Source of the DNA: Polymorphobacter fuscus | GTDB taxonomy: Bacteria; Pseudomonadota; Alphaproteobacteria; Sphingomonadales; Sphingomonadaceae | DNA length: 64,000 nucleotides | NCBI RefSeq assembly: GCF_011927825.1 | Contig: NZ_JAATJI010000001.1 | Location: 1,054,001 to 1,118,000, forward strand | Direction of reading: 5' to 3' | Shown: positions 45,895 through 54,294 of the stretch, in pieces | How the letters are laid out: each line of letters begins with the position of its first letter | Numbering within the stretch: position 1 is the first letter of the stretch | Made by a program: the position numbers and the translations under genes | The notes under the pieces: generated by a model | What the model was told of the DNA's origin: nothing | Databases searched by the model: none | Seen by the model: the letters and a program-made list of their open reading frames with translations, nothing else

Positions 45895-47079
45895 TTACTG
45901 GGGCGTGCAGTTCGTCAGGTTCGGCTGCGGAGCACCGCTGAAGGTGATTTCCACACGGCGGTTCTGCGGTTCGCGGACACCATCGGCGGTTTCGACCAGC
46001 AGGCGGGTTTCACCAAAGGCTTCGGTCACCATCGCGGCTTCCGGAACACCCTTGCCAGCCAGGTAAGCCTTCACCGAGTCGGCGCGGCGCTGCGAGAGGC
46101 GCATGTTGTACTCGGCGGTACCCGACGTATCGGCGTGACCGGCGAGAGCGACATTGGCCTGGCCGGTTGCAGCGAACTGCTCGGCGGCACGGTCGAGGAT
46201 CGCGGCAGCTTCAGCCGTGATCAGCGACTTGTCCCAATCGAAGAACACCAGGAACGGCCCAGGCGTCACAGCGGCAGGCGGGCAAGGCGGCAGAGCAACC
46301 GGAGCCGGCGGCGGCGGCGGCGGCGGCGGCGGAGCAGCCGGCTCGAAGAAGTTGTACGACAGCGTCAGCAGCAGACTGTGGCTGCGATACCGCGTCTGCG
46401 TGGCCAGACCATTGGTCGTGAAGGTGTCAACATTGTCGACGTTGAAGAAACGATAACGCAGACCCAAGTCAACATGGTCGGAAAGCGGCTTGTAAACGCC
46501 GGCCAGCACCTGCCATGCGACACCCGTGTCGCTGTCGTCGATCATCGCTGCGCCCGGGCTGACCAGCTGATAGTTGCTGTGCTGGACACGTGCGATACCG
46601 ACACCGCTGCCGACATAGGCGCCGACATCGCTGCCCTGGCCGCCGAAGTCGAACATGCCGTTCGCCATAAACGACAGGACGCGGGCATTGCCGTCAGCGG
46701 CATTGTATGTGCCGACCGGCGGCGTGCGAGCAACCAGCGTCGTTGCCGGTGCGGTCGCAACGCCATAGAACACCGGCGGCAGCGCGCCTTCGACGATCAT
46801 GTTGCGGATTTTGTTGGCCTTGTAGGCCACTTCGAATTCCGCCCGGAACATGCCGAAGTCGTAGCCGATGTTGCCACCGACGTCATAACCGATCTTGTGG
46901 CGTGCCCGGAGGGCTTCCTCGGAGACGACAGTTGCCGCCGCATTGCGAACGTCGAACAGCTCGTTCTGGACGAGGTTGGGACCAGCTTCGACGCCGATAT
47001 ACCAAGCCTGATCCTTTGCCATCACCGGCCCGCTGAGCGCCGTCGTGGCAAGCACCATTGCGGCAACGAATTTGCGCAT
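45895..47079 (-). CDS. OmpA-family outer-membrane protein
   Basis: 394 residues from the ATG at 47079 (AAGGGG six bases before an intervening ATG at 47085). A signal peptide (ending VMAK) is followed by an eight-stranded OmpA-type barrel of about 210 residues (WYIGVEAGPNLVQNELFD at the start), a proline-rich hinge of about 12 residues, and the C-terminal peptidoglycan-binding domain with FFDWDKSLITAEA, ALAGHADTSGTAEYN, SQRRADSVKAYL and NRRVEITF. It links outer membrane and peptidoglycan. It is transcribed alone, with its own promoter and terminator. Confidence 0.92.
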   Translation of the reverse strand: MRKFVAAMVLATTALSGPVMAKDQAWYIGVEAGPNLVQNELFDVRNAAATVVSEEALRARHKIGYDVGGNIGYDFGMFRAEFEVAYKANKIRNMIVEGALPPVFYGVATAPATTLVARTPPVGTYNAADGNARVLSFMANGMFDFGGQGSDVGAYVGSGVGIARVQHSNYQLVSPGAAMIDDSDTGVAWQVLAGVYKPLSDHVDLGLRYRFFNVDNVDTFTTNGLATQTRYRSHSLLLTLSYNFFEPAAPPPPPPPPPAPVALPPCPPAAVTPGPFLVFFDWDKSLITAEAAAILDRAAEQFAATGQANVALAGHADTSGTAEYNMRLSQRRADSVKAYLAGKGVPEAAMVTEAFGETRLLVETADGVREPQNRRVEITFSGAPQPNLTNCTPQ

Positions 47080-47124
47080 TGTCATCCCCTTAAAACTCCA
47101 TTCACTAGATCAGGCTTGCAGAAC

Positions 47125-47153
47125 TATTAGCCTAGTCACTTGGACCGGCGCAA
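47125..47153 (-). promoter_or_regulatory. Putative promoter of the OmpA-family gene
   Basis: On the minus strand TTGCGC (47153-47148), 17 bases, CTAATA (47130-47125), about 45 bases before the start codon. This is a reasonable sigma-70-like match, unproven. Confidence 0.35.
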
Positions 47154-47170
47154 GCATCGAATAGAGCAGT

Positions 47171-47190
47171 CTGTTGCTGACTTGCAACAG
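47171..47190. promoter_or_regulatory. Perfect inverted repeat between the GTA cluster end and the ompA promoter
   Basis: CTGTTGC, TGACTT, GCAACAG: seven-base perfect arms. There is no T run on either strand, so it is more likely an operator for the OmpA gene just upstream of its -35 than a terminator of the GTA transcript. Confidence 0.4.
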
Positions 47191-47285
47191 TGAAAGAGGG
47201 AACGGACTGCATATTCAGGCGCATTCGGCCAAAGAATGACAGTTTGCACATCAAACGCCGTCAGCAAAGCGGCGATTTCCGCCCG

Positions 47286-47717
47286 TCATTCGGCATCGGC
47301 CACCCCGCCCGTCGACAGCGGCACCGCGGATGCACCGAACGCACGCTGCCCGGCACCGCTGGCCAACGGTCCAGCGGCCGATGCCAGGGCCAGCCAACCA
47401 TCGCCCGAAAAGACTGCAAGGATCGCCTCATCGGCAATCCATGCCAGGCACCCCTCCCGAACGCCGACAATGGTCCAGCCGCCACCGACGAAGGTCGCCA
47501 GCCGGCCCTCCTCCCCGGCCCATGCGCCCGTCGCCGCCGGTCCGACGATATAGCTGTCCCCGGCAACCGGCGCTGCCGGCGGCTCCGAAACTGCCCGGCT
47601 CGACACCGCCAGGTGCAACAGGCGGTCGATCGCGCCGATTGCCTCGTTGTGCGTCACCTCCTTCTGGGCCTGTCCGGCGGCCAGCAGCGGCAGTCCCCAG
47701 CGCATCGTTTCGCTCAT
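47286..47717 (-). CDS. DUF2793 protein at the end of the GTA cluster
   Basis: 143 residues. The N-terminus ETMRWGLPLLAAGQAQKE and THNEAIGAIDRLLHL is the DUF2793 signature, found in phage and GTA tail regions of alphaproteobacteria. The rest (about 45-130) is a small beta domain with repeated GW motifs (GDSYIVG, GGGWTIV, GDGWLAL), which suggests a carbohydrate- or surface-binding tail fibre tip. Longer relatives have extra C-terminal domains that are missing here. The ATG overlaps the stop of the tail-tip gene (ATGA), and it is the last gene of the cluster. Confidence 0.78.
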   Translation of the reverse strand: MSETMRWGLPLLAAGQAQKEVTHNEAIGAIDRLLHLAVSSRAVSEPPAAPVAGDSYIVGPAATGAWAGEEGRLATFVGGGWTIVGVREGCLAWIADEAILAVFSGDGWLALASAAGPLASGAGQRAFGASAVPLSTGGVADAE

Positions 47718-49921
47718 AAGTCGTCCTCCGGAATGGTGTCGAGACGGATGATTGCCGGTGCCCCGGGCCCCGTATCGGCGCTCAGCTGCATCACTTCGAT
47801 GTCGATCGCCGCCGACCCGACGGCCGGCACGACCAGGCGCGGCTCGGTCACCCTGGCCTCGTGGACGACCATGCCAGCGGCGCGCACCGTCACAAGATAG
47901 ACCTCGCTGCTCTCCCCCAAGGGCGCATCGACAAAGTCGGTCCAGCCAAAGCCGCTGCGGCTGCGCCGGGTCCAGCTGATCACCAGATCATCGCCCATGC
48001 GCTGTGCCGTCAGATGCGCCGGCGACAGCGGGCGCAGGGCCGCGCCGCCGACGGTGAACAGCACCGGCGCCGTCGCTTCGTCGTCGCGGCCCCGCGGCCG
48101 TGCTCGCCCGGCGCGGCCGAGCATTTCCACCGGCGGGTCGAACGCCAGCATGCGCCCGGGCTCAATCAGCACGAAGCGTTCGCCGATGCCGTGCCCGGCC
48201 GTCTCGGCCTCCGTGCCCCTGCGTCCGCGCAGCAACCCCGACAGGCGGAACCGCCGCTCGCCGATGGACTCGGCCGTGGCAAACTGGATCAGTTCGCGGC
48301 CGACCAGCGCCAGATTGCCCCCGGCCAGCACCGATCCCTCCGGCCGCCCTTCGAGCCAGTCGCGCCCGCTGAGCAGTTCGACATCCACCGTTCCGCGCCG
48401 GTCCCAGGCATCGGGGGCAGCGTCCGCGAGCGCCGTCAGCGTCGTGCCGATGACGGTGCCGCCCTCGAGCGTGCCGATGTCGTCATAACTGACCCCATTG
48501 TCGCTGCTGATCGCGACCCCGGCGCGCCGCCATCCGGCCCCGGCACCGTTGCCGGCAATCCACAGCCGCGGCGTCGTCGCCGCCTGCCCTGGCAGCGGCG
48601 GCAGGTCGAGCACCAGCAGCTGGGTCGGCCCTGCCGGCTGATCGTCGAACACCAGCGCGCGGCCACCGTCCGCCGGTCGCGCCGCGGCGCCGGCCGGGGC
48701 CGCGTCCGCCGCCGTCCGCTCGACATCGAGCGAGACGACGAAATTCTCGAACCGCGCCTCGCGGATCCGCCAGGCCTCCGCCGCCGGGCCGATCCGCACC
48801 AGCATCCCGGGCACCAGCCCGACATGCCGCCATGACAGCCGCAACGTCTGGCGGGTCCGGCCGAGCTGCCCTGCCATTAATAGCCGGATCGCCAGCGCCT
48901 TGGCCTCGACCGGGCTCATCGCCGCCGATACCCCGCGCTGGTCGACAATCGGCACCGCCGATCGCCGGGCGCGCTGCAGTCCGGGCTGATAATCGCGGCT
49001 GCTGTCGTAGAAGGACAGTTCGAGGCAGCCTGGCGCCGCATCGGCCGCGCCGCGCCGACGCCGTTCCGCCACGCGGGCGGCACCCGGCCGATGGGCGTCG
49101 ACGGCATCGGGCGCGATGGTCACCACATCACGGCCCGACCCGGTCACGATCGTCTGCGCCCCGCTGGACACCGCCGCGTCCGAAATCGCGATCAGCGGCG
49201 CCACCGCTTCGGCCAGGCTGCCGGCGCGGCCGGCAACATGGCCGGTCAGCGCTGGAAAGCCCCCGGCCGTCGCCAGCACCGCACCGCACGACGCCGCCAG
49301 CGCGCCGATCGCCGTGCCGGCGTCGATGGCACCGTCATCGGCGATGATCTCGAAGGTCAGGTTGGGAATGCGATTGCCATAGTCCGCGAGCGGCAGATCC
49401 TCGAACACCGCATAGGCCAGCCCGCGATAGGCCGGCGCCCCGCCGGCGCCTTCCACCGCGGCGATCAGCGGGTCGACCGGCTGGTCGCCGCCGCCATCGT
49501 GCAGCCGCATCGTCACCGGCGTCAAAAAGGCCCCATCGGCATCGCGGATGACCTTGCCATCGGCCCAGATCCGCCCCACCCCCAGGATCGGCCGCGCCAC
49601 CAACCCGACCGCGAACGACGCCGAATAGCTGTAGCTGGTCGTCGCCGGGCCGCTGCGCTTGCCGCCGCCCGCGGCCGCCTCTTCCCTGATGCCGCTCGTC
49701 CAGATCAGGTTGCCGGCCGTCCGCATGCGCCCGACGATAATGGGGATCGGCTCGCCATAGGCGGCGCTCTGCACCTGCGGGTTGCTGATGCGGCCTTGCT
49801 CGCGCGGCCGCCCGCCGCCGAACAGGCTGCGATCGAGCAGCCCGCCCACCGCCGCGCCGAAGATGCCGCCGATCGGCCCGGCGAACACCCGCCCGACCGT
49901 GCCCAGGATCAAGGTCGCCAT
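47714..49921 (-). CDS. GTA tail-tip / host-interaction protein (gp15-like, short form)
   Basis: 735 residues. The N-terminus is a glycine-rich hydrophobic segment (about 1-35), followed by the conserved SAAYGEPIPIIVGRMRTAGN region of the phage tail proteins related to RcGTA gp15. Beta-rich tail-baseplate domains follow, with RTRQTLRLSWR-type and RELIQFATAE, then GLLRGRRGTEAETAGH. RcGTA gp15 is roughly 1,300 residues and carries a TIM-barrel-like domain, whereas this protein lacks that part. It starts just after the NlpC/P60 stop and overlaps DUF2793. It should form the distal spike that contacts the recipient cell. Confidence 0.8.
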   Translation of the reverse strand: MATLILGTVGRVFAGPIGGIFGAAVGGLLDRSLFGGGRPREQGRISNPQVQSAAYGEPIPIIVGRMRTAGNLIWTSGIREEAAAGGGKRSGPATTSYSYSASFAVGLVARPILGVGRIWADGKVIRDADGAFLTPVTMRLHDGGGDQPVDPLIAAVEGAGGAPAYRGLAYAVFEDLPLADYGNRIPNLTFEIIADDGAIDAGTAIGALAASCGAVLATAGGFPALTGHVAGRAGSLAEAVAPLIAISDAAVSSGAQTIVTGSGRDVVTIAPDAVDAHRPGAARVAERRRRGAADAAPGCLELSFYDSSRDYQPGLQRARRSAVPIVDQRGVSAAMSPVEAKALAIRLLMAGQLGRTRQTLRLSWRHVGLVPGMLVRIGPAAEAWRIREARFENFVVSLDVERTAADAAPAGAAARPADGGRALVFDDQPAGPTQLLVLDLPPLPGQAATTPRLWIAGNGAGAGWRRAGVAISSDNGVSYDDIGTLEGGTVIGTTLTALADAAPDAWDRRGTVDVELLSGRDWLEGRPEGSVLAGGNLALVGRELIQFATAESIGERRFRLSGLLRGRRGTEAETAGHGIGERFVLIEPGRMLAFDPPVEMLGRAGRARPRGRDDEATAPVLFTVGGAALRPLSPAHLTAQRMGDDLVISWTRRSRSGFGWTDFVDAPLGESSEVYLVTVRAAGMVVHEARVTEPRLVVPAVGSAAIDIEVMQLSADTGPGAPAIIRLDTIPEDDL

Positions 49922-49924
49922 GGC

Positions 49925-50341
49925 TCAGCGCACGCCCGGCAGGCGCCAGGCGCCGATCACGGTCCAGGCAGGGTCCATCGGTCCCTCCACCACCCGACCG
50001 ATCCCGGCGTGCGCCTGCACCATGCCGGCCGGCGTCACGATGCCGAAATGCCGCTGGCGGGATGCAGGCGCGAACAGCATGACATCGCCCGGCAGACTTG
50101 GCTTCACCGGGCAACAGCCGTGGCGCGCCAGCAGCGCCGCCACATCGGGCAGGTCCCCGCCCAGCCGATAGGCCGGCGCGGTCACCGCGATCCCCGCGGC
50201 GGCTGCGGCGATCAGCACGACGCCGACGCAATCCAGCCCCCGCCCCGCCACCCGCCCCTGCGGGCGAAAGCGCGTGCCGACGCACGCCCGCGCCGCCGCC
50301 ACCACGGCCGGCCAGCGCGGCATCTCCGATGCCTCAACCAT
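49925..50341 (-). CDS. NlpC/P60-type peptidase of the GTA tail (gp14-like)
   Basis: 138 residues, the usual size. A cysteine peptidase that opens peptidoglycan for DNA entry, carried in the tail. The nucleophile is in GRGLDCVGVVLIA, and the histidine is in RQRHFGIVTPAG followed by MVQAHAG. The ATG has AAAGGA upstream. Position between the DUF2163 hub and tail-tip genes is that of RcGTA gp14. Confidence 0.88.
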   Translation of the reverse strand: MVEASEMPRWPAVVAAARACVGTRFRPQGRVAGRGLDCVGVVLIAAAAAGIAVTAPAYRLGGDLPDVAALLARHGCCPVKPSLPGDVMLFAPASRQRHFGIVTPAGMVQAHAGIGRVVEGPMDPAWTVIGAWRLPGVR

Positions 50342-50374
50342 CTTCGCGATCCTTTGAAAAATGGGCTCGCCCGG

Positions 50375-51196
50375 TCAGACGCCGCCGAACCGGGTCAGCA
50401 TGTCGTTGCCGGGCACATGCGGTTCGCCGCGAAAATTGGCGGCATTGTCGAAGCGCGACCGGCAGGTGGCAAAGCGCTTGTCGCACCCCTGCCACAGCTG
50501 CACCGGCGTCGCGGCGGCGAGCGCCAGCGGCTCGTCAAGCTGCAGGCGTCCCGCCGCCACGCCGATGATCCGCCGCTCGATCCCGGCCATCACGCCATCG
50601 AGAACCCGCAGCCGGCCCTCGACAAAATCCTCGAGCGCCATTGCCGCCGCCACCGCCACGCCGCCGTCATCGCCATGCGCCGGCGCCCGCAGCGTCCGCC
50701 CGCGCATGGCGATGCGGCAGCGCCGGTCGCCCAGCTCGGTGCGGCATTCGGGGGCATAGCTTTCGATCGCCGTGACCGTCAGCGCCGCGGTCGGCCCGCG
50801 CAGCGTCGCCACGAAACCGCTGTCGGCATCGCCGCCGGCGTCGACGGCACCCAGCGTGCCGCGCGCCAGCAGCTGCTGCCCGGCATCGGGGTCGCGCCAA
50901 TCGACGAGGAACAAGCGCACCGCCGCGCCATCGAAGCGCCCGGCCGCCAGATCGGCGGCCGAAATCGCGTCGGCGGTCAGCGCGCCGGCCACATCCATCG
51001 TATCGACCTCCAGGTCGTCATTGCCGACGACGGCCGATGGCGCGATGCCGGGCGCGCTTTCGAAACGCAGCCCGGCCACCGTCAGCGCCCGGTCATGCGT
51101 CGTGAACCCCAGTGCCACGCCGTCGCGGCGCACGACGCGCCAGCACAGCGCCAGCCAGGTCAGGTCGGCGGTCAGCCGGTCGCCAAGCGCAGCCAT
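50375..51196 (-). CDS. DUF2163 tail hub protein (gp13-like)
   Basis: 273 residues from the ATG at 51196, with GGGAGG upstream; a TTG two codons earlier overlaps the preceding stop. TIGR02218/DUF2163 proteins form the hub at the tail end. The C-terminal third has the family cysteines: YAPECRTELGDRRCRIAM, then LWQGCDKRFATCRSRFDN, ending NFRGEPHVPGND. Four conserved cysteines of this kind were reported, as I recall, to hold an iron-sulfur cluster in the RcGTA hub. Order and overlaps fit the GTA tail. Confidence 0.88.
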   Translation of the reverse strand: MAALGDRLTADLTWLALCWRVVRRDGVALGFTTHDRALTVAGLRFESAPGIAPSAVVGNDDLEVDTMDVAGALTADAISAADLAAGRFDGAAVRLFLVDWRDPDAGQQLLARGTLGAVDAGGDADSGFVATLRGPTAALTVTAIESYAPECRTELGDRRCRIAMRGRTLRAPAHGDDGGVAVAAAMALEDFVEGRLRVLDGVMAGIERRIIGVAAGRLQLDEPLALAAATPVQLWQGCDKRFATCRSRFDNAANFRGEPHVPGNDMLTRFGGV

Positions 51197-51198
51197 GC

Positions 51199-53523
51199 TC
51201 AAGCCTCCCGCAGCTCGACGAGCGGCACCGACGGCAATTCCCCCGCCCGCCAGCCGGCGATGGAGACATCGATGCGGTCGGCGGCAAAGCGCACCGGCAC
51301 ATCGAATTCATAGCCCGCGGTGACCACGGCCCCCGGCGGCGGCGGCACGTCGAAATCCACCTGCCCCAGGTCCGCCAGCTGCCAGCCGCTCGCCTGCACC
51401 ACGCCGTCGATCGCCACCACCACGCTGCCGGCGACCGGCCGGGTGATCCGCCGCACCTGCACATCGTCGCCGTCGCCATAGTGCCGCACCAGGGCAAAGC
51501 GCGTCGTGCCGCCATCGCCGATGCCCAGCTGCGCATCAGTCGCCGCCACCGCGGCGCCGCTTCCCGACCGATGGTCGATCGGATCGCGAAAGCGAAAGCC
51601 GTGCGCCTGGCCGCGCCGCGCCCGGAAAAAGGCCACCAGCAACGCCAGGTCAGCCTCCGACCTGATGCCGACCCCGGCGTCGTAATGCACCAGCGCGTCG
51701 CTCCACTGGCTGTTGCGCTGTTCGTGCCCCGATCCGGTGACGACGATCTGGGTCGAAAATTCCGGGCCGCCCGCCGCGCCGAAACCCAGCTGCAACGGAA
51801 AGCGGACGTCGTGAAAACTGGCCATGCTGTCCTCGCCGATGATCTCGAATGCGGTAAAGCCGTCGCGCGCCACCTGCGGCCACGCCCAGACGAAGCTGTC
51901 GGCAACGCCGCGCGCCATCGAGGCTGCGGCCGCGTCGGCAATCGCCGGCCAATGGCCGGTCTGCGTCGCGAAGCCGGAAAAATAATGTTGCCGGTCGATC
52001 GGATAGCCCAGCCGCTCGGTCACCGCGTCGCGCGCCCGGCGCTGGCCACCGGCGTCGCCGCCGGTGACGAAATCATAATCCTCGAGCTGCAGCACATCGA
52101 ACGCCGGCCACGCCCAGGCCGATGGCATGTTGGCGCGGATCAGCTCGGGCGCATCGCCGCCCAGCACCTGCGGCGCATAAAACAGCAGCAGCATTTCGCA
52201 GCCCGGCATGGCCGCCCGTACCGCATCGCGCAGCGCCAGCGTCGCCCGCCCGAGCAGACCGCCGCACCAGTCGAGAAAGGCCCGCTCGGCCGCCGTCGTC
52301 ACCGCCCGCACATCGGCGATGGCGGGCGCCGGCTGGCCGGTCTCGGCCCCATGCAGCGCCAGCGTCGCGGCATCGTACAGGCACGGCCGATGGTCCGGCC
52401 CTACCCACCACCAGGGCTCGCCGATCTGGAAGCGCGGCGCCGCCCCGGCTTCGACCGCCAGCGCGACGAACGCCACCGCCACCGCCTGCAACCACGCCAT
52501 CGCCCCGGGCTGTGCCGGCGACAGCAGCGCCGATGGCGGCACATAGCCCGTCGCCGATCGCGCCCCGAACAGGTCGCGCTGCGCCCAGTCGTCGGGGCAC
52601 AGCGGGTCGAGCAGCTCGAACGACAGCGACAGGATCGGCGCGAAGCCCAGTGCCACCGCCCGCGCCAGGAAATCGCGGTGCCAGGCCAGCGCCGGGCCGC
52701 ACAGCGGCACCGCCGGGTCGACGCGATAGCCCACCCCGTCCCAGCGCAGCGCCGGGAAATGGCTCATCCCGACATAATGCACCAGCGCGCCGCGATAGCC
52801 GAGCGCGAACATCCCCTCGATCAGCCGCTCGGGCGTCTGGTTGTAGCTGTCGTCATAGCCGCTCGCGATGCGCAGCCGGTGCGGCGGCACAAAGGCGTCG
52901 CCCACCGCCAGCACCGACCCCGATCCCTCGGCACGGATCGCCGTCAGCCGCACCTGCGCGTCCACCGGCGCCGGCAGCGGCGTGTCGCTGCCGTCAAACC
53001 CCGGCGGCACCAGCGAAATGAACATCCGGTCGATATCGCCGGCCCAGACCGGGTCGGATTCCTCGGGATGCAGGAACCCGCCGGCCAGCGCATCGAAATC
53101 GAGCCGGACGACGGCGGCGTCGGGCGCGCCGTCGGCATAGTTCCACAGCCGCACATACCAGCTGCGCGGCACCCCCGCCGCATCGCGCCCCTCGATCGTC
53201 AGCACCGGGCCGTTGACGACATCGAGCGGCCGCACGCCGCCGTTGCCTTGCCAGGTGAACGACAGCACCGTCCCGCGGTAATCGCGCGACGTCGCCAGCG
53301 CCAGCAGCGGATGGCTCAGCCGGTCCTCCGATTCCCAGATCAGCCCGGCCAGGTCGCTGCGCCGCAGGAACTGCAGGTCGACTGTCAGCGCGTCGGCGCC
53401 CGCTGTCGTCACCGCGGCCATCATCGGCCGCGGAAAATCGACCAGCCAGTACCGCGGGTCGAACCGCTTTGCCCACCCCGCCTGCCCCTGGTCGGCAGCG
53501 CTCGCCAGCCAGTGCCGCATCAT
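51199..53523 (-). CDS. Fusion of a TIM-barrel-like domain with a DUF2460 distal tail protein (gp12-like)
   Basis: 774 residues against about 210 for RcGTA gp12. Residues about 567-774 match TIGR02217/DUF2460: ASFHDVRFPLQLGFGAAGGP, VVTGSGHEQRNSQWSDALV and AFFRARRGQAHGFRFRDPID. Residues about 1-200 are beta-rich (WYVRLWNYADG and others). Residues about 220-560 look like a glycosidase-type TIM barrel: YRGALVHYVGMSHF, FAPILSLSFELL, RFQIGEPWWWVG and DVLQLEDYDF. Glu369 (GEPWWW) and Glu481 (QLEDYD) sit where clan-A glycoside hydrolases keep their acid pair. ATG overlaps the tape-measure stop. It may degrade surface glycans or form a sheath around the tail. Confidence 0.82.
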   Translation of the reverse strand: MMRHWLASAADQGQAGWAKRFDPRYWLVDFPRPMMAAVTTAGADALTVDLQFLRRSDLAGLIWESEDRLSHPLLALATSRDYRGTVLSFTWQGNGGVRPLDVVNGPVLTIEGRDAAGVPRSWYVRLWNYADGAPDAAVVRLDFDALAGGFLHPEESDPVWAGDIDRMFISLVPPGFDGSDTPLPAPVDAQVRLTAIRAEGSGSVLAVGDAFVPPHRLRIASGYDDSYNQTPERLIEGMFALGYRGALVHYVGMSHFPALRWDGVGYRVDPAVPLCGPALAWHRDFLARAVALGFAPILSLSFELLDPLCPDDWAQRDLFGARSATGYVPPSALLSPAQPGAMAWLQAVAVAFVALAVEAGAAPRFQIGEPWWWVGPDHRPCLYDAATLALHGAETGQPAPAIADVRAVTTAAERAFLDWCGGLLGRATLALRDAVRAAMPGCEMLLLFYAPQVLGGDAPELIRANMPSAWAWPAFDVLQLEDYDFVTGGDAGGQRRARDAVTERLGYPIDRQHYFSGFATQTGHWPAIADAAAASMARGVADSFVWAWPQVARDGFTAFEIIGEDSMASFHDVRFPLQLGFGAAGGPEFSTQIVVTGSGHEQRNSQWSDALVHYDAGVGIRSEADLALLVAFFRARRGQAHGFRFRDPIDHRSGSGAAVAATDAQLGIGDGGTTRFALVRHYGDGDDVQVRRITRPVAGSVVVAIDGVVQASGWQLADLGQVDFDVPPPPGAVVTAGYEFDVPVRFAADRIDVSIAGWRAGELPSVPLVELREA

Positions 53524-54086
53524 GCCTCGGCCCTCGCCAGCGCCTGGCGCACGGCGCGCGCCACCTGGTTCGCCGTCTGGCCCATCACCGCCGCACTCGC
53601 CTCGCGCGGCGCCGCGACGTTGATCGTCACATTCACCGCGCCGCGCCCGCGCGCCATCGTCTCCACCCGCCCTGCCGCCGCCGGCACGAACAGCTCGGGC
53701 CCGCGCTCGCCGACCAGATAGGGCCGCCCACCGCTCACCGGTCCCCCCGTCGCCCGCCCCGGCGCGCCGAACAACGATCCGACCGCGCCGATCAGCGAGG
53801 CGATGCCGCCGCCCGCCGCACCGGCCCCGATATTGGCCTTCACTGCATTGGCGGCGATATCGGCCAGCGCCGTGACCGCGACCCGGCGCAGATCCTCGAA
53901 ACCGAACTTGCCGGTCGCCGCCGCCCGCGTCAGCGCCCGTTCGATGCTGCTGCCGGCGCGGTCGATCCCCGCCGTCAGCGGCCCATCGACCTCGCGGCGG
54001 ATGTCGTTGATCCCGGCCATGAAGCCGCTGGTATCGGCGCGCACCCGCACCACCAGCGTGTCGAGGTCGATGCCCTCATTCGTCAT
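53520..54086 (-). CDS. Short tail tape-measure protein (gp11-like)
   Basis: 188 residues. It has VVRVRADTSGFMAGINDIRR at the start, a helical middle (about 45-90), a glycine-alanine hydrophobic segment (GAGAAGGGIASLIGAVGSLF, about 88-108), and the GGPVSGGRPYLVGERGPELF motif found at the C-terminus of many tape measures. The small size points to a short tail. The ATG overlaps the end of the upstream chaperone gene by 11 bases, and the stop overlaps the fusion gene (ATGA). Confidence 0.85.
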   Translation of the reverse strand: MTNEGIDLDTLVVRVRADTSGFMAGINDIRREVDGPLTAGIDRAGSSIERALTRAAATGKFGFEDLRRVAVTALADIAANAVKANIGAGAAGGGIASLIGAVGSLFGAPGRATGGPVSGGRPYLVGERGPELFVPAAAGRVETMARGRGAVNVTINVAAPREASAAVMGQTANQVARAVRQALARAEA

Positions 54087-54294
54087 CGGGAAATGCCTCC
54101 ATCAATTGCGCCAGCATCCCGGCATCGCCGGGCGCCGCGTCCGTCAGGTCCAGCCCCAGCGCCGTGCGCAGATCGGCCGGCGTCGCCGCCCAGAAATCGT
54201 CCGGCCGCCAGCCCAGCGCCGCCGCCGCCACCCGCGCCGCGACACGGGCCGCGTCGCAGAAGCTTGCCGCCTCCGCGGCAGGGGCGAACCTCAT
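54076..54294 (-). CDS. GTA tail assembly protein of the rcc01693/TIGR02216 type (gp10.1)
   Basis: 72 residues from the ATG at 54294, overlapping the stop of gp10 as ATGA; the frame is open upstream but out of phase with gp10. The motif AAALGWRPDDFWAATPADLR is the hallmark of this short GTA family. It corresponds to the second tail-assembly chaperone reading frame found before the tape measure in phages. Confidence 0.85.
   Translation of the reverse strand: MRFAPAAEAASFCDAARVAARVAAAALGWRPDDFWAATPADLRTALGLDLTDAAPGDAGMLAQLMEAFPDDE

Noticed and set aside
51112..53721. Plus-strand frame of 869 codons over the GTA tail fusion gene
   Set aside because: No motif, a histidine- and arginine-rich shadow, and it runs against a complete minus-strand operon with coupled starts.
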